Source: Micromonospora orduensis (GTDB lineage: Bacteria; Actinomycetota; Actinomycetes; Mycobacteriales; Micromonosporaceae). Taken from it: a stretch of 42,017 nucleotides of DNA. Each line of letters opens with the position of its first letter. The first letter of the stretch is position 1. Under the pieces are notes generated by a model. The model was not told where the DNA came from and searched no databases. It saw nothing but the letters and a program-made list of their open reading frames with translations. A program made the position numbers and the translations under genes. Where the stretch lies: NCBI RefSeq assembly GCF_006228125.1, contig NZ_VDFY01000118.1:1-42017 (forward strand), read 5' to 3'. Below, piece after piece: positions 33,136 through 40,538 of the stretch.

Positions 33136-33527
33136 GCGCCCCGCCGGCGCCCGCCGCACCACACTGGGTGCAGGTGGCGCTCAGTGTGTTCGGCATCCTC
33201 GGGGGCTCGACCGGTCTGGCCGCGATCGCCACCGTGCTGGTGCAGCGGGGCAAGTTCAAGGCCGACGCCGCCGACACCCTCACCGAGGCCGCCCTCACCC
33301 TGGTGCAGCCGTTGCAGACCCGGATCACCGAATTGGAGGGCGAGGCGTTGCACGCCCGCTCGGAGCTGGGGACGCTGCGCGAACAGGTCAACCAGTTGCA
33401 GTTCGTGGTCCGGGTGCTCACCCGGACGCTGGACCGCTGGCGGGCCGCGATCCGCGCGCCGGACGCCACCCTGCGCAAGGTCAGAGCGGTCGTGGCGGAG
33501 TCCGAACGGCTCCCGGACGGCGGTTGA
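33132..33527 (+). CDS. Single-TM coiled-coil protein, phage accessory-like
   Basis: 131 residues. An N-terminal span (VQVALSVFGILGGSTGLAAI) is followed by QRGKFKADAADTLTEAALTL and a predicted coiled coil (LQTRITELEGEALHARSEL, GTLREQVNQLQFVVRVL), then a tail with PDATLRKVRAVV. The same TM plus KFRADAAD plus coiled-coil arrangement is common in actinophage tail and lysis regions. The GTG at 33132 overlaps the upstream stop, so it is coupled to the four-TM protein. Both were probably acquired from a phage. Function unknown. Confidence 0.65.
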   Translation: MSAPPAPAAPHWVQVALSVFGILGGSTGLAAIATVLVQRGKFKADAADTLTEAALTLVQPLQTRITELEGEALHARSELGTLREQVNQLQFVVRVLTRTLDRWRAAIRAPDATLRKVRAVVAESERLPDGG

Positions 33528-33546
33528 CCGGCCTGCCACGTCTGGC

Positions 33547-34893
33547 TCAGCCGTGGCCGGCGGAGCCACTGAGTCGTCCGAGGAGGTCGCGTACCGCCGC
33601 CCGGAACTCAGGGTCGGACTCGCCCGGATGGTGGCCCCGGACCGGTGGCGGCCGATCCTCCCCCGGCGTGCCCAGCAGCTCCCGGGGGTCCCGCAGCCGC
33701 CGGTCGACCCCACCGGCCGGGTCGGCGGCGGCCGGAGGCGGGTCACCGGGTCGGTTCGGGTAGAAGATCCAACCGCCGACCGGGTCGGTGTCGCGCCACA
33801 GGTTGATCCACCGCCACCCGACCCGCTCCCCCACGTCACGCATCATCTCCTCGTTGAGGTACGCCGGGTAGAGCCGGGCGTAGAGGCGGTCCAGCGGCGA
33901 CCCGTAGGTGAGCAGAGCAACCCGTTGACGCACCTGCTGCGGCAGCCGCAGCACCGCCAGGGCCAGCAGCACCGAGCCGTGGCTGTGCCCGCAGAGCAGC
34001 ACCCCGGCGTGCCGCCCGGCGAGCTGGATGATCCGGTCGGCCAACTCCGGCACCGCGCGGTCGGCGTAACTCGCCGGTGCGAACGGGTGGGCAGCCCGGG
34101 GCCAGAAGGTGCCCAGGTCCCACAGGATCCCGACGTGCCGGCGGAACCAGGCCGTCCGGTACCCGAAAACACCACCCACCAGCAGGGTGAGGACCACCGC
34201 GGCGACGAGGTAGGTGCCGGCGGTGAGCCCCATCCGGACGGATTCGGCCGGCAGCCCGACATCCCCCGCCAGATCCTCCGGTTGGCGGCCGGTGAGCCCG
34301 AGCAGGCTGGTGGCCAGTCCGACCGCCGCGAGAACCGCGTACGTGGCGGCCAGCACGCCCAGCCACTCGGTGAACCGCGCCCGGGCGATGGCCCTGGTGG
34401 CCTGCCGCAGCCGCCCGGCCGCCTCCGGCGGCGCGGCGGGAAAGTCGCGGGCGGTGACCATCTCTGCCGCTCGGCGCCGGCGTGACCGCGACAGCAGGGC
34501 TATCGCCCCACACAGCAGCACCGCCACGCCCATGTGCAGGAAGAAGGCCAGCAGTGTCCAGCGGTACGGCAGCGGCGGCCCGCCGTCACTGAAGTACCCG
34601 CCGAGCACCTCCCCCGTCTGGTAGGCCAGGCCGGCGGAGAGCGCACCGGCCAGGCCGACCGCGATCGCCGCGATGACGGCCGCGCCCAGTCCGTGCCGTA
34701 GCACGACGCGGCCGTCCACCCGGCCGCGCTGCCACAGGACCAGGCCGCTGAGCAGCACCAACAGTGCCATCTGGCCGAGCAGCACCGCGCCAGCGACCCC
34801 GTCGTAGCCGGGTAGCCCGCCCGACGACGGCCAGTCACGCTCATCACGGGCGATGGCGACAAGCGTCGCCACACTCAGGCCGACAGCCGCCAC
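33547..34893 (-). CDS. Multi-span membrane protein with C-terminal lipase-like domain
   Basis: About 448 residues. Six hydrophobic spans occupy the first half (for example AVLLGQMALLVLLSGLVLW, AAVIAAIAVGLAGALSAGLAY and YLVAAVVLTLLVGGVFGY). The second half is hydrolase-like, with LLCGHSHGSVLLALAVL: a G-H-S-H-G elbow with Ser nucleophile as in class 3-type lipases. The His and Asp partners are not assigned. The start is uncertain: the GTG at 34893 keeps the first span, and a TTG at 34959 reads through the truncated ltrA in another frame. No ribosome site is clear, so the 5' end may have been replaced when ltrA was broken. Substrate unknown. Confidence 0.72.
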   Translation of the reverse strand: MAAVGLSVATLVAIARDERDWPSSGGLPGYDGVAGAVLLGQMALLVLLSGLVLWQRGRVDGRVVLRHGLGAAVIAAIAVGLAGALSAGLAYQTGEVLGGYFSDGGPPLPYRWTLLAFFLHMGVAVLLCGAIALLSRSRRRRAAEMVTARDFPAAPPEAAGRLRQATRAIARARFTEWLGVLAATYAVLAAVGLATSLLGLTGRQPEDLAGDVGLPAESVRMGLTAGTYLVAAVVLTLLVGGVFGYRTAWFRRHVGILWDLGTFWPRAAHPFAPASYADRAVPELADRIIQLAGRHAGVLLCGHSHGSVLLALAVLRLPQQVRQRVALLTYGSPLDRLYARLYPAYLNEEMMRDVGERVGWRWINLWRDTDPVGGWIFYPNRPGDPPPAAADPAGGVDRRLRDPRELLGTPGEDRPPPVRGHHPGESDPEFRAAVRDLLGRLSGSAGHG

Positions 34894-35083
34894 GCCCGTC
34901 GCGCGGGCGCTGCGGGTGGCCGTCCGCGCGGTCGCCGCCGTTGAGGGTGTGGTCGGCAAGCAGCGCCTGGGACAGCCGGGGCAGCGCGAAGATGAAGGCC
35001 AGGTCGAAGAAGAGCTCCAGGAACGACGTCCGGCGAGGGTTCTCCCTCCGCTGAAGCAGCCGCTCGGGGAGGCCGTTGTTCAT
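34844..35083 (-). pseudogene. ltrA: Truncated ltrA (low-temperature requirement A) 5' fragment
   Basis: MNNGLPERLLQRRENPRRTS leads to FLELFFDLAFIFALPRLSQA, the start of LtrA-family membrane proteins (about 350-420 residues, seven or more spans). The similarity ends after LLADHTLNGGD, and the frame drifts through GC-rich nonsense to a stop at 34844, giving 79 codons. An intact GGGGGG site stands 2-3 nt before the ATG, so the fragment may still be translated. The missing remainder appears replaced by the 5' part of the membrane hydrolase gene, consistent with a deletion joining two genes. Confidence 0.65.
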
Positions 35084-35199
35084 CGCCCCCCTTCCCGGAC
35101 GTCGCCTGCCGTCCCAGTCGTACCACCCCGGCGACCGGTCGCGGGCGGGTTCCGCCGAGCCCGGGACGTCGGTGCCGGCGTACCCCTGAGCGGGGCTGG

Positions 35200-35967
35200 C
35201 TACCGGTTGGCCGCCCGCTCGGCGACCACCACGGAGATCCCGTCGAGGACGCGTTGCAGACCGAACTCGAAGGCGTACTCCGGGCCGTACGCGGCGCCGT
35301 GCTGCTGGCCGGCCGCCGTACCGACCCGGGAGGCGGTCGGATAGCGCTCGGGCGTCAGGAACGTCTCCAGCCAGGGCGCGTGCGACTGCCACCACTGGCC
35401 GTCGGTCAGGCCCGTGTCCCGCTCCAGGTCGACCACCTCGGACGCGGAGCGCGCGGAACTCTTCACGTGCCCGAGCACGAGGGTGAGCACCGCGTCCATC
35501 TCGACGTCGGTGAGCCCGATGTCGGCGACCGCGCCGAGTTCGTAGTCGTACTTGGCCACCAGGTGCGGACCGAGCACCGGTCGGGTCGTCTCGGCCCGCA
35601 GCATCCACGGATGCCGCTGGTAGAGCGCGAGATTGTCCCGGGCGATCCGCTCCAGCCGGACCCGCCAGTCCCCCTCGACCGCGGGGCGCGGCATCTCGCC
35701 GTACGCCGTGTCGATCATGACGTCGACGAGTTCGGCCTTGCCCGGCACGTAGGTGTAGACCGACATCGTGCCCACCCCCAGCGCCTCACCGACGCGGCGC
35801 ATGGTCAGCGCGTCGAGGCCCTCGGCGTCGGCGATGTCGATGGCGGCACGGACGATCCGGTCGACGCTGAGCCCCTGCCCGGCGCTGCGGCTGGTCGGCT
35901 CCCGGGTGCGCCAGAGGATGGCCAGGCTGCGGGCCGGGTCCGCGGTCGCCTTACGCTCACTCGCCAT
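35200..35967 (-). CDS. TetR-family transcriptional repressor (TetR_C type)
   Basis: 255 residues. The helix-turn-helix domain spans about residues 35-82 (VDRIVRAAIDIADAEGLDAL and MRRVGEALGVGTMSVYTYV) and is followed by a helical ligand domain of the tetracycline-repressor C-terminal type (RDNLALYQRHPWML, DAVLTLVLGHVKSSARSA). It probably senses a small hydrophobic compound and controls the upstream MFS exporter and itself. The ATG at 35967 lies 9 nt after a TAGGAT -10 box, with a palindrome 24-40 nt upstream of the ATG. It follows the MFS gene on the same strand, 55 nt away. Confidence 0.88.
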   Translation of the reverse strand: MASERKATADPARSLAILWRTREPTSRSAGQGLSVDRIVRAAIDIADAEGLDALTMRRVGEALGVGTMSVYTYVPGKAELVDVMIDTAYGEMPRPAVEGDWRVRLERIARDNLALYQRHPWMLRAETTRPVLGPHLVAKYDYELGAVADIGLTDVEMDAVLTLVLGHVKSSARSASEVVDLERDTGLTDGQWWQSHAPWLETFLTPERYPTASRVGTAAGQQHGAAYGPEYAFEFGLQRVLDGISVVVAERAANR

Positions 35968-35976
35968 GGTGCGGCC

Positions 35977-35982
35977 ATCCTA
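35977..35982 (-). promoter_or_regulatory. -10 box TAGGAT of the tetR-type gene
   Basis: TAGGAT on the minus strand ends 9 nt before the ATG at 35967, implying a near-leaderless transcript. The palindrome at 35991-36007 overlaps the position of the -35 region. Confidence 0.45.
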
Positions 35983-35990
35983 ACAACGCG

Positions 35991-36007
35991 GGCGTACGAC
36001 GTACGCC
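35991..36007. promoter_or_regulatory. TetR operator-like palindrome
   Basis: GGCGTAC (35991-35997) and GTACGCC (36001-36007) form a perfect inverted repeat with a 3-bp centre, immediately upstream of the -10 box of the TetR-type gene. This is the classic place for autorepression. Confidence 0.6.
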
Positions 36008-36022
36008 GCGCGGCTGGCCGGG

Positions 36023-37654
36023 TCAGGTGGCCTCGCGGTCGTCGGCCAGCGCGCGGCCGGCGGCGGCCGGTACCAGGTGCCGCACCTCCGGGGCGCCGTC
36101 GGCGCACTCCCGGGCCCGCTCCTCGGCCGCACGGTCCTCGCCGGTCAGCCGGCCACCGTGCTGGCGCAGGTGCTCGTCCCAGGACGGCACCAGGTACACC
36201 TCGACGAACTGGTCAGTGGCCTCGGCCGGACGGAACAGCCCCCAGCGCATCGCACCGGTCCGCTGCCGGGCGGCGCGCACCAGGTCCATGGCCGCCAGGA
36301 ACGGCCGGGTGCGCTCCGGCCGGACGCTGTACCGCACCGTCACCAGCACCGGCCCCACCCTCGGGTCCGGCTCGTACGCGAGGTGCAGCTGCGGCCAGTA
36401 GGCCGCCGGTTCCCGGTTCACCGCGCGCAGGTCGGGCAGTGGCCAGATCCGGCTCGTCACGGTGCCGACCAGCATCAACGCCGCCGCCGCGAGGTAGGCG
36501 AGGACCAGGCCACCCGTGTCGGCCACCAGCCCCCACAGCAGAGCGCCGACCGCCTGCCCGCCCGCGAAGCACACCTGGTAGACGGCCAGGCCACGGGCGC
36601 GTACCCAGGCCGGCAGGAAGAGCTGCATCTCGGCGTTGACGTTCGCCAGCACCGTCACCCAGGCCATCCCGGCGGGCAGCAGGGCGAGAAGCACCAGCGG
36701 CACCACCCGTACCGTGGCGACCACGGCCAACGCCACGGTGAACACCGCCCCGGCAGTGAACAGGAGCTGGTTCGCCGACAGGCGGGTACGGATCACGGCC
36801 AACAGCAACCCACCGACGACCGCGCCCACCCCGAGGGCTGCCAGCAGCAACCCGTACCCGCCGGAGCCCAGCCCCAGCCGACGGCTCGCCACCAACGGCA
36901 GCAACGCCCACAGCGCGCTGGCCGGGATCACGAAGACCAGCGCCCGACGCAGCAACCGACGCACGGTCGGCGAGTGGCGGACGTACCGGCTGCCGGCGCG
37001 CAGCGCGGCGGTGAACCGCTCGGGGACCTCGACCGCGCGGGCAGTGCCGGGCCGCCAGCGCCACAGCGCGTACGTGAAGATCGCGAAGGCGACCGCGTTG
37101 AACCCGAAGACCGGGGCGACACCGGTACGGGCGATCAGCACACCGGCCAGCGCCGGCCCGACCGCCCGCGCCACGTTCACGCTTATCGAACCGAGCGCGG
37201 ACGCCGACCGCAGCTGCTCCTGCGGCACCAGCTCCGGGATCACCGCCGCCCAGGCCGGCAGGGTGAGCGCCTGCCCGACCCCGAACGCGAAGGTGAGCGT
37301 GAGCAGCAGCGCCGGCGGCATCCGGTCGGTCAGGGTGAGCAGCGTCAGGGCGAGGGCCACCACGACGAGGAACAGCTGCACGGCGATCAGCAGGTGCCGA
37401 CGGTCGAAGTTGTCGGCGAGCACCCCGGCGGGCAGCGCCAGCAGCAGCACGGGCAGCAGGCTGGCGGTCTGCACCAGGGCGACGAGGGTCGAGGCGTTGG
37501 AGTGGTGGATCAGCAGCCACTGCGCGCCGACCGTCTGCATCCAGGTGCCGATGTTGGCGACGAGCAGGGCCAGCCACAGGTTGCGGTAGACCGTGGTCCG
37601 CAGCGGCGCCCACGCCGAGGCCGGACGGTCGGTGGGTCCGGCTCCGGCCGTCAC
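36023..37654 (-). CDS. MFS transporter (MFS_3 type, drug-export-like)
   Basis: 543 residues. Twelve membrane spans start with LRTTVYRNLWLALLVANIGTW; the MFS loop signature is GVLADNFDRRHLL, and SVNVARAVGPALAGVLIA is typical of the enterobactin/tetracenomycin-exporter-like MFS_3 group. The last ~140 residues (from YWPQLHLAYEPDPRVG) form a cytoplasmic ABM-like ferredoxin-fold domain that this group normally carries. The GTG at 37654 overlaps the SDR stop (GTGA). It lies between an SDR and a TetR regulator, suggesting efflux of a compound the reductase handles or that the repressor senses. Confidence 0.88.
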   Translation of the reverse strand: MTAGAGPTDRPASAWAPLRTTVYRNLWLALLVANIGTWMQTVGAQWLLIHHSNASTLVALVQTASLLPVLLLALPAGVLADNFDRRHLLIAVQLFLVVVALALTLLTLTDRMPPALLLTLTFAFGVGQALTLPAWAAVIPELVPQEQLRSASALGSISVNVARAVGPALAGVLIARTGVAPVFGFNAVAFAIFTYALWRWRPGTARAVEVPERFTAALRAGSRYVRHSPTVRRLLRRALVFVIPASALWALLPLVASRRLGLGSGGYGLLLAALGVGAVVGGLLLAVIRTRLSANQLLFTAGAVFTVALAVVATVRVVPLVLLALLPAGMAWVTVLANVNAEMQLFLPAWVRARGLAVYQVCFAGGQAVGALLWGLVADTGGLVLAYLAAAALMLVGTVTSRIWPLPDLRAVNREPAAYWPQLHLAYEPDPRVGPVLVTVRYSVRPERTRPFLAAMDLVRAARQRTGAMRWGLFRPAEATDQFVEVYLVPSWDEHLRQHGGRLTGEDRAAEERARECADGAPEVRHLVPAAAGRALADDREAT

Positions 37655-38346
37655 CACCGCCCGTCCGCGCGTAGCACGCGCTCGCCGGACACGTACAGGT
37701 CGTCGGGTTCGAGCAGCAGGAGCCGGACGACCTCGGAGGCGACCTGTTCCGGCAGGGCGTACACCTCGTCGAGGAAGTCGGCGCCGACCCGTTCCTGTAG
37801 CCGGGTCGGCATCGGCCCGGGATGCAGCTGCATCACCTTGACCCGGTTGCTGTGCTGGGCCTCGGCCAGCGAATCGACCAGGCTGTTGCCGTAGCTCTTG
37901 GTGGCCCGGTAGACGGGGATGCCGGGCCGGGGGGCCGCCAGCGCCAGCGCGCCGATGTACACGACGTTGCCGTGGCCCTGCCGGTGCAGGTGCTGCACCG
38001 CCTCGCGCATCAGGTAGGTGAGGCCCAGAACGTTGATCTCCACGGCCCGGCGGATGTGCTCTACCGACAGGTCCCCCAGGTCGCCGCCTGCCCACATCGA
38101 GGCGCAGGCCGCCACCCCGTCGATAGTGCCGTAGCGCTCGACCACCTCGGCGAACCCGTCGCGGACCTGCTCGTAGGAGGCGATGTCGCAGACCGCCCCG
38201 TCGCACCCCAGTTCGTCGGTCACCGCGGCTACCTCGGCCGGCACGTTGCCGAACACCACGACCTGATGCTCGTCCACGAGCAGTCGGGCCACCGCGAGAC
38301 CGAGACCGCTGGTCCCGCCGACCACCACGAAGGTTCTGGCACCCAT
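37651..38346 (-). CDS. Short-chain dehydrogenase/reductase-like protein lacking the catalytic Ser
   Basis: 231 residues. Nucleotide-binding GGTSGLG (10-16) with VVVG before it, Asp54 in VCDIASY, Asn104 and Tyr146-x-x-x-Lys150 (YRATK) follow the classical SDR pattern. At the catalytic Ser place (Tyr minus 13) the residue is Ala133 in YIGALALAAP, and the usual NNAG is ACASMW. It may act with altered chemistry, or be non-catalytic. The ATG at 38346 follows GGGAGAG. Its stop overlaps the MFS start, so the two are co-translated. Divergent from the histidine kinase. Confidence 0.8.
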   Translation of the reverse strand: MGARTFVVVGGTSGLGLAVARLLVDEHQVVVFGNVPAEVAAVTDELGCDGAVCDIASYEQVRDGFAEVVERYGTIDGVAACASMWAGGDLGDLSVEHIRRAVEINVLGLTYLMREAVQHLHRQGHGNVVYIGALALAAPRPGIPVYRATKSYGNSLVDSLAEAQHSNRVKVMQLHPGPMPTRLQERVGADFLDEVYALPEQVASEVVRLLLLEPDDLYVSGERVLRADGRW

Positions 38347-38495
38347 GTCTCTCCCGCCGTCGCGAGCACAGCTCACGCGGGTCGCGTGATGGCGCGTCCT
38401 TCCCGTTTCCGGACCCCGCACACCCGTCAGGCCGGTAGTGCTGGGCATACCCGCGAAGTGGATCTGGACGGCTGGGGCGCCAGTTCGCCCGCGAT

Positions 38496-38501
38496 TAGCG
38501 T
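38496..38501 (+). promoter_or_regulatory. -10 box TAGCGT for a leaderless kinase mRNA
   Basis: TAGCGT ends 7 nt before the ATG at 38509, with no Shine-Dalgarno sequence between, implying leaderless initiation. Confidence 0.45.
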
Positions 38502-38508
38502 CTGTGGC

Positions 38509-39798
38509 ATGACCCCGCAACGCCCTTCCCACCTGGCCGAAGCGCTACGTCGCCGCGACTGGCTGGTCTCCGCCTGGCCCTGGCGGGCGCTGGCCTACCT
38601 GGTCAGCACCGTGCCGATCGCGGGTGTGCTCGCCGTCGGGTTGCTCGTCATCGGCGCACCCCTGCTCGCCGCAGTCAACGCGGTGCGGCTGCACGGACGA
38701 CCGCCGGGGATACCGCTGACGCTGTTCCTGGCGGTCGGCAGCCTCACCCTGCTGGCGCTCGCGCCGATCGTGAGTTTCCCGGTCGCCGCCGTGGAGCGGT
38801 GGCGGCTCGGGCTCGTGGACGGCCGCCCCCTGCCGGCGTCCCCGTGGCCGGGCCTGGCCGCCCGGTACCGCACCGCCGCCGGCTGGCGGGAGGTGGCGTA
38901 CCTGTTCTGGCTGGGTGGGATAGCCCCGGTCGCGTACTGGGTGTTTCTGCTGCTGGTGCTGCTCGACCTCGGGATGGTCACCAGCCCCTGGCTGGTCAGC
39001 GACGCCGACCCGGTGGTGGTCTGGCAGCCGATCGAGACCACCGGGGAGGCCGTTCCGTACGCGGTCGTCGGGGTGCTGCTGCTACCGGTCCTGGGCTACG
39101 CGGCCGGTCTGCTCGCCACCGTCCAGGCCGCGGTGGCCCGGTGGGCGCTCGCCTGGCCGGTCGACGCGGCGGCGCTGCGCGAGGTCGCCCGGTCCCGCAC
39201 CCGCCTGGTCGGCGCGTACGAGGCCGAACGGCGCCGCATCGAACGGGATCTGCACGATGGCGCGCAGCCCCGGCTGACCAGCCTCACTCTTCAGCTGGGT
39301 CTGGCCCGGCTGGACGTACCGGAGGACTCCCCGGCCTCCCGGCCCCTCGCCGTGGCGCACGACCAGGCGCGCGGACTGATGGTGATGCTGCGGCAGCTGG
39401 TGCACGGCATCCGACCGCAGAGCCTCACCGACCTCGGCCTGGCCGGCGCTGTCCGCGAGCTGGCGGACGTGGCCACCGTCGCGGTCACCGTGCACGCCGA
39501 CATCGACGGCGAGCTGCCGGAGATCGTCGAGACCACCGCGTACTTCGTGGTGTCCGAGGCGCTGGGCAACGTGGCCCGGCACGCCGGGGCGACCCGCGCC
39601 GACGTGCGCCTCACACGGGCCGGCGGCGACCTCGTGGTCGAGGTGTCCGACGACGGTCGCGGCGGCGCCGACCCGGCCCGGGGCACCGGCCTGACCGGCC
39701 TCGCCGACCGGGTCGCCGCCGCCGACGGGCGGCTGCTGCTGTCCAGCCCGCCCGGCGGGCCTACCCTGGTCCGGGTGGAGCTGCCATGTCGTCGGTGA
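38509..39798 (+). CDS. LytS/NarL-type sensor histidine kinase
   Basis: 429 residues. Four or so membrane spans lie in the first 210 residues (VSTVPIAGVLAVGLLVIGAP, TLFLAVGSLTLLALAPIVSF, VAYWVFLLLVLLDLG, VVGVLLLPVLGYAAGLLATV). The dimerisation/phosphoacceptor motif AERRRIERDLHDGAQPRL carries His249, and the HATPase has SEALGNVARHAGAT and VSDDGRGGADP plus GLTGLADRVAAADG. It phosphorylates the response regulator encoded by the overlapping downstream gene. No extracellular sensor domain is visible, so it probably senses the membrane. The ATG at 38509 lacks a ribosome site but follows TAGCGT. Confidence 0.9.
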   Translation: MTPQRPSHLAEALRRRDWLVSAWPWRALAYLVSTVPIAGVLAVGLLVIGAPLLAAVNAVRLHGRPPGIPLTLFLAVGSLTLLALAPIVSFPVAAVERWRLGLVDGRPLPASPWPGLAARYRTAAGWREVAYLFWLGGIAPVAYWVFLLLVLLDLGMVTSPWLVSDADPVVVWQPIETTGEAVPYAVVGVLLLPVLGYAAGLLATVQAAVARWALAWPVDAAALREVARSRTRLVGAYEAERRRIERDLHDGAQPRLTSLTLQLGLARLDVPEDSPASRPLAVAHDQARGLMVMLRQLVHGIRPQSLTDLGLAGAVRELADVATVAVTVHADIDGELPEIVETTAYFVVSEALGNVARHAGATRADVRLTRAGGDLVVEVSDDGRGGADPARGTGLTGLADRVAAADGRLLLSSPPGGPTLVRVELPCRR

Positions 39799-40451
39799 CC
39801 CGGGTGGTGCTCGCCGAGGACGAGGTGCTGCTGCGCGAAGGGCTGGTCGCGCTGCTGACCCGCTTCGACTTCGCGGTGTGCGCCGCCGTCGGTTCCGCGC
39901 CGGAACTGCTGGACGCCGCCCGGGAGCACCAGCCGGACCTGGTGCTGACCGACATCCGGATGCCGCCCGGTCGACGCGACGACGGGCTGCGCGCGGCCGT
40001 GGCGCTGCGCGCCGAACGGCCCGGACTCCCGGTGGTGGTGCTCAGCCAGTACGTGCAGACCGGGTACGCGGCGGCGCTGCTGGACAGCGGCGACGGCCAG
40101 CGGGTGGGCTACCTGCTCAAGGACCGCGTCGCCGAGGTCGCCGAGTTCGTCGACACGCTGCGCCGGGTCACCGCGGGCGGAACCGCCATCGACCCGGACG
40201 TGGTCCGGCAACTCCTGCACCGCCCGCGTGATCCGCTCGCCGCGCTGTCCGGGCGGGAACGCGAGGTGCTGGCGCTGCTGGCCGAGGGCCGGTCGAACGC
40301 GTCGATCGCGGCCCGGCTGCACGTCACCGAGGCGGCGGTCGGCAAGCACGTCGGCAACATCCTGCTGAAGCTCGACCTGCCGCCCAGCGACGACACCAAC
40401 CGAAGGGTGCTCGCGGTGCTCACCTACCTGCGCAGCGACCCGGCGGCCTGA
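39786..40451 (+). CDS. NarL/LuxR-family response regulator
   Basis: 221 residues. The receiver domain has the acidic pair Glu11-Asp12, phosphoacceptor Asp56 (VLTDIRMPPG), Ser/Thr-like SQYVQTGYA and Lys in YLLKDR. The LuxR-type HTH covers about 150-210 (LSGREREVLALLAEGRSNAS to HVTEAAVGKHVGNILLKL). ATG at 39786 lies inside the kinase gene (13-nt overlap) with GGTGGAG 6-8 nt upstream, so kinase and regulator are translated together. The targets are not evident; the divergent SDR-MFS-TetR set is an obvious candidate. Confidence 0.95.
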   Translation: MSSVTRVVLAEDEVLLREGLVALLTRFDFAVCAAVGSAPELLDAAREHQPDLVLTDIRMPPGRRDDGLRAAVALRAERPGLPVVVLSQYVQTGYAAALLDSGDGQRVGYLLKDRVAEVAEFVDTLRRVTAGGTAIDPDVVRQLLHRPRDPLAALSGREREVLALLAEGRSNASIAARLHVTEAAVGKHVGNILLKLDLPPSDDTNRRVLAVLTYLRSDPAA

Positions 40452-40476
40452 CCAGCGGCGGGCCGGGAGCGGGGCG

Positions 40477-40482
40477 TAGATT
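40477..40482 (+). promoter_or_regulatory. -10 box TAGATT of the oxidoreductase gene
   Basis: TAGATT lies 56 nt before the ATG at 40539, leaving a short 5'-UTR that ends in the ribosome site GACGGGGG. Confidence 0.35.
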
Positions 40483-40538
40483 CGACAAGCGGTACCGCCG
40501 CCGCTCAGGGCCGCGGACCGGCGAGACGGGGGTCCGGC

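Noticed and set aside
36023..37654. C-terminal ABM-like domain of the MFS protein as a novel fusion
   Set aside because: A cytoplasmic domain of this size is normal in MFS_3-type transporters, so it is not evidence of novelty.
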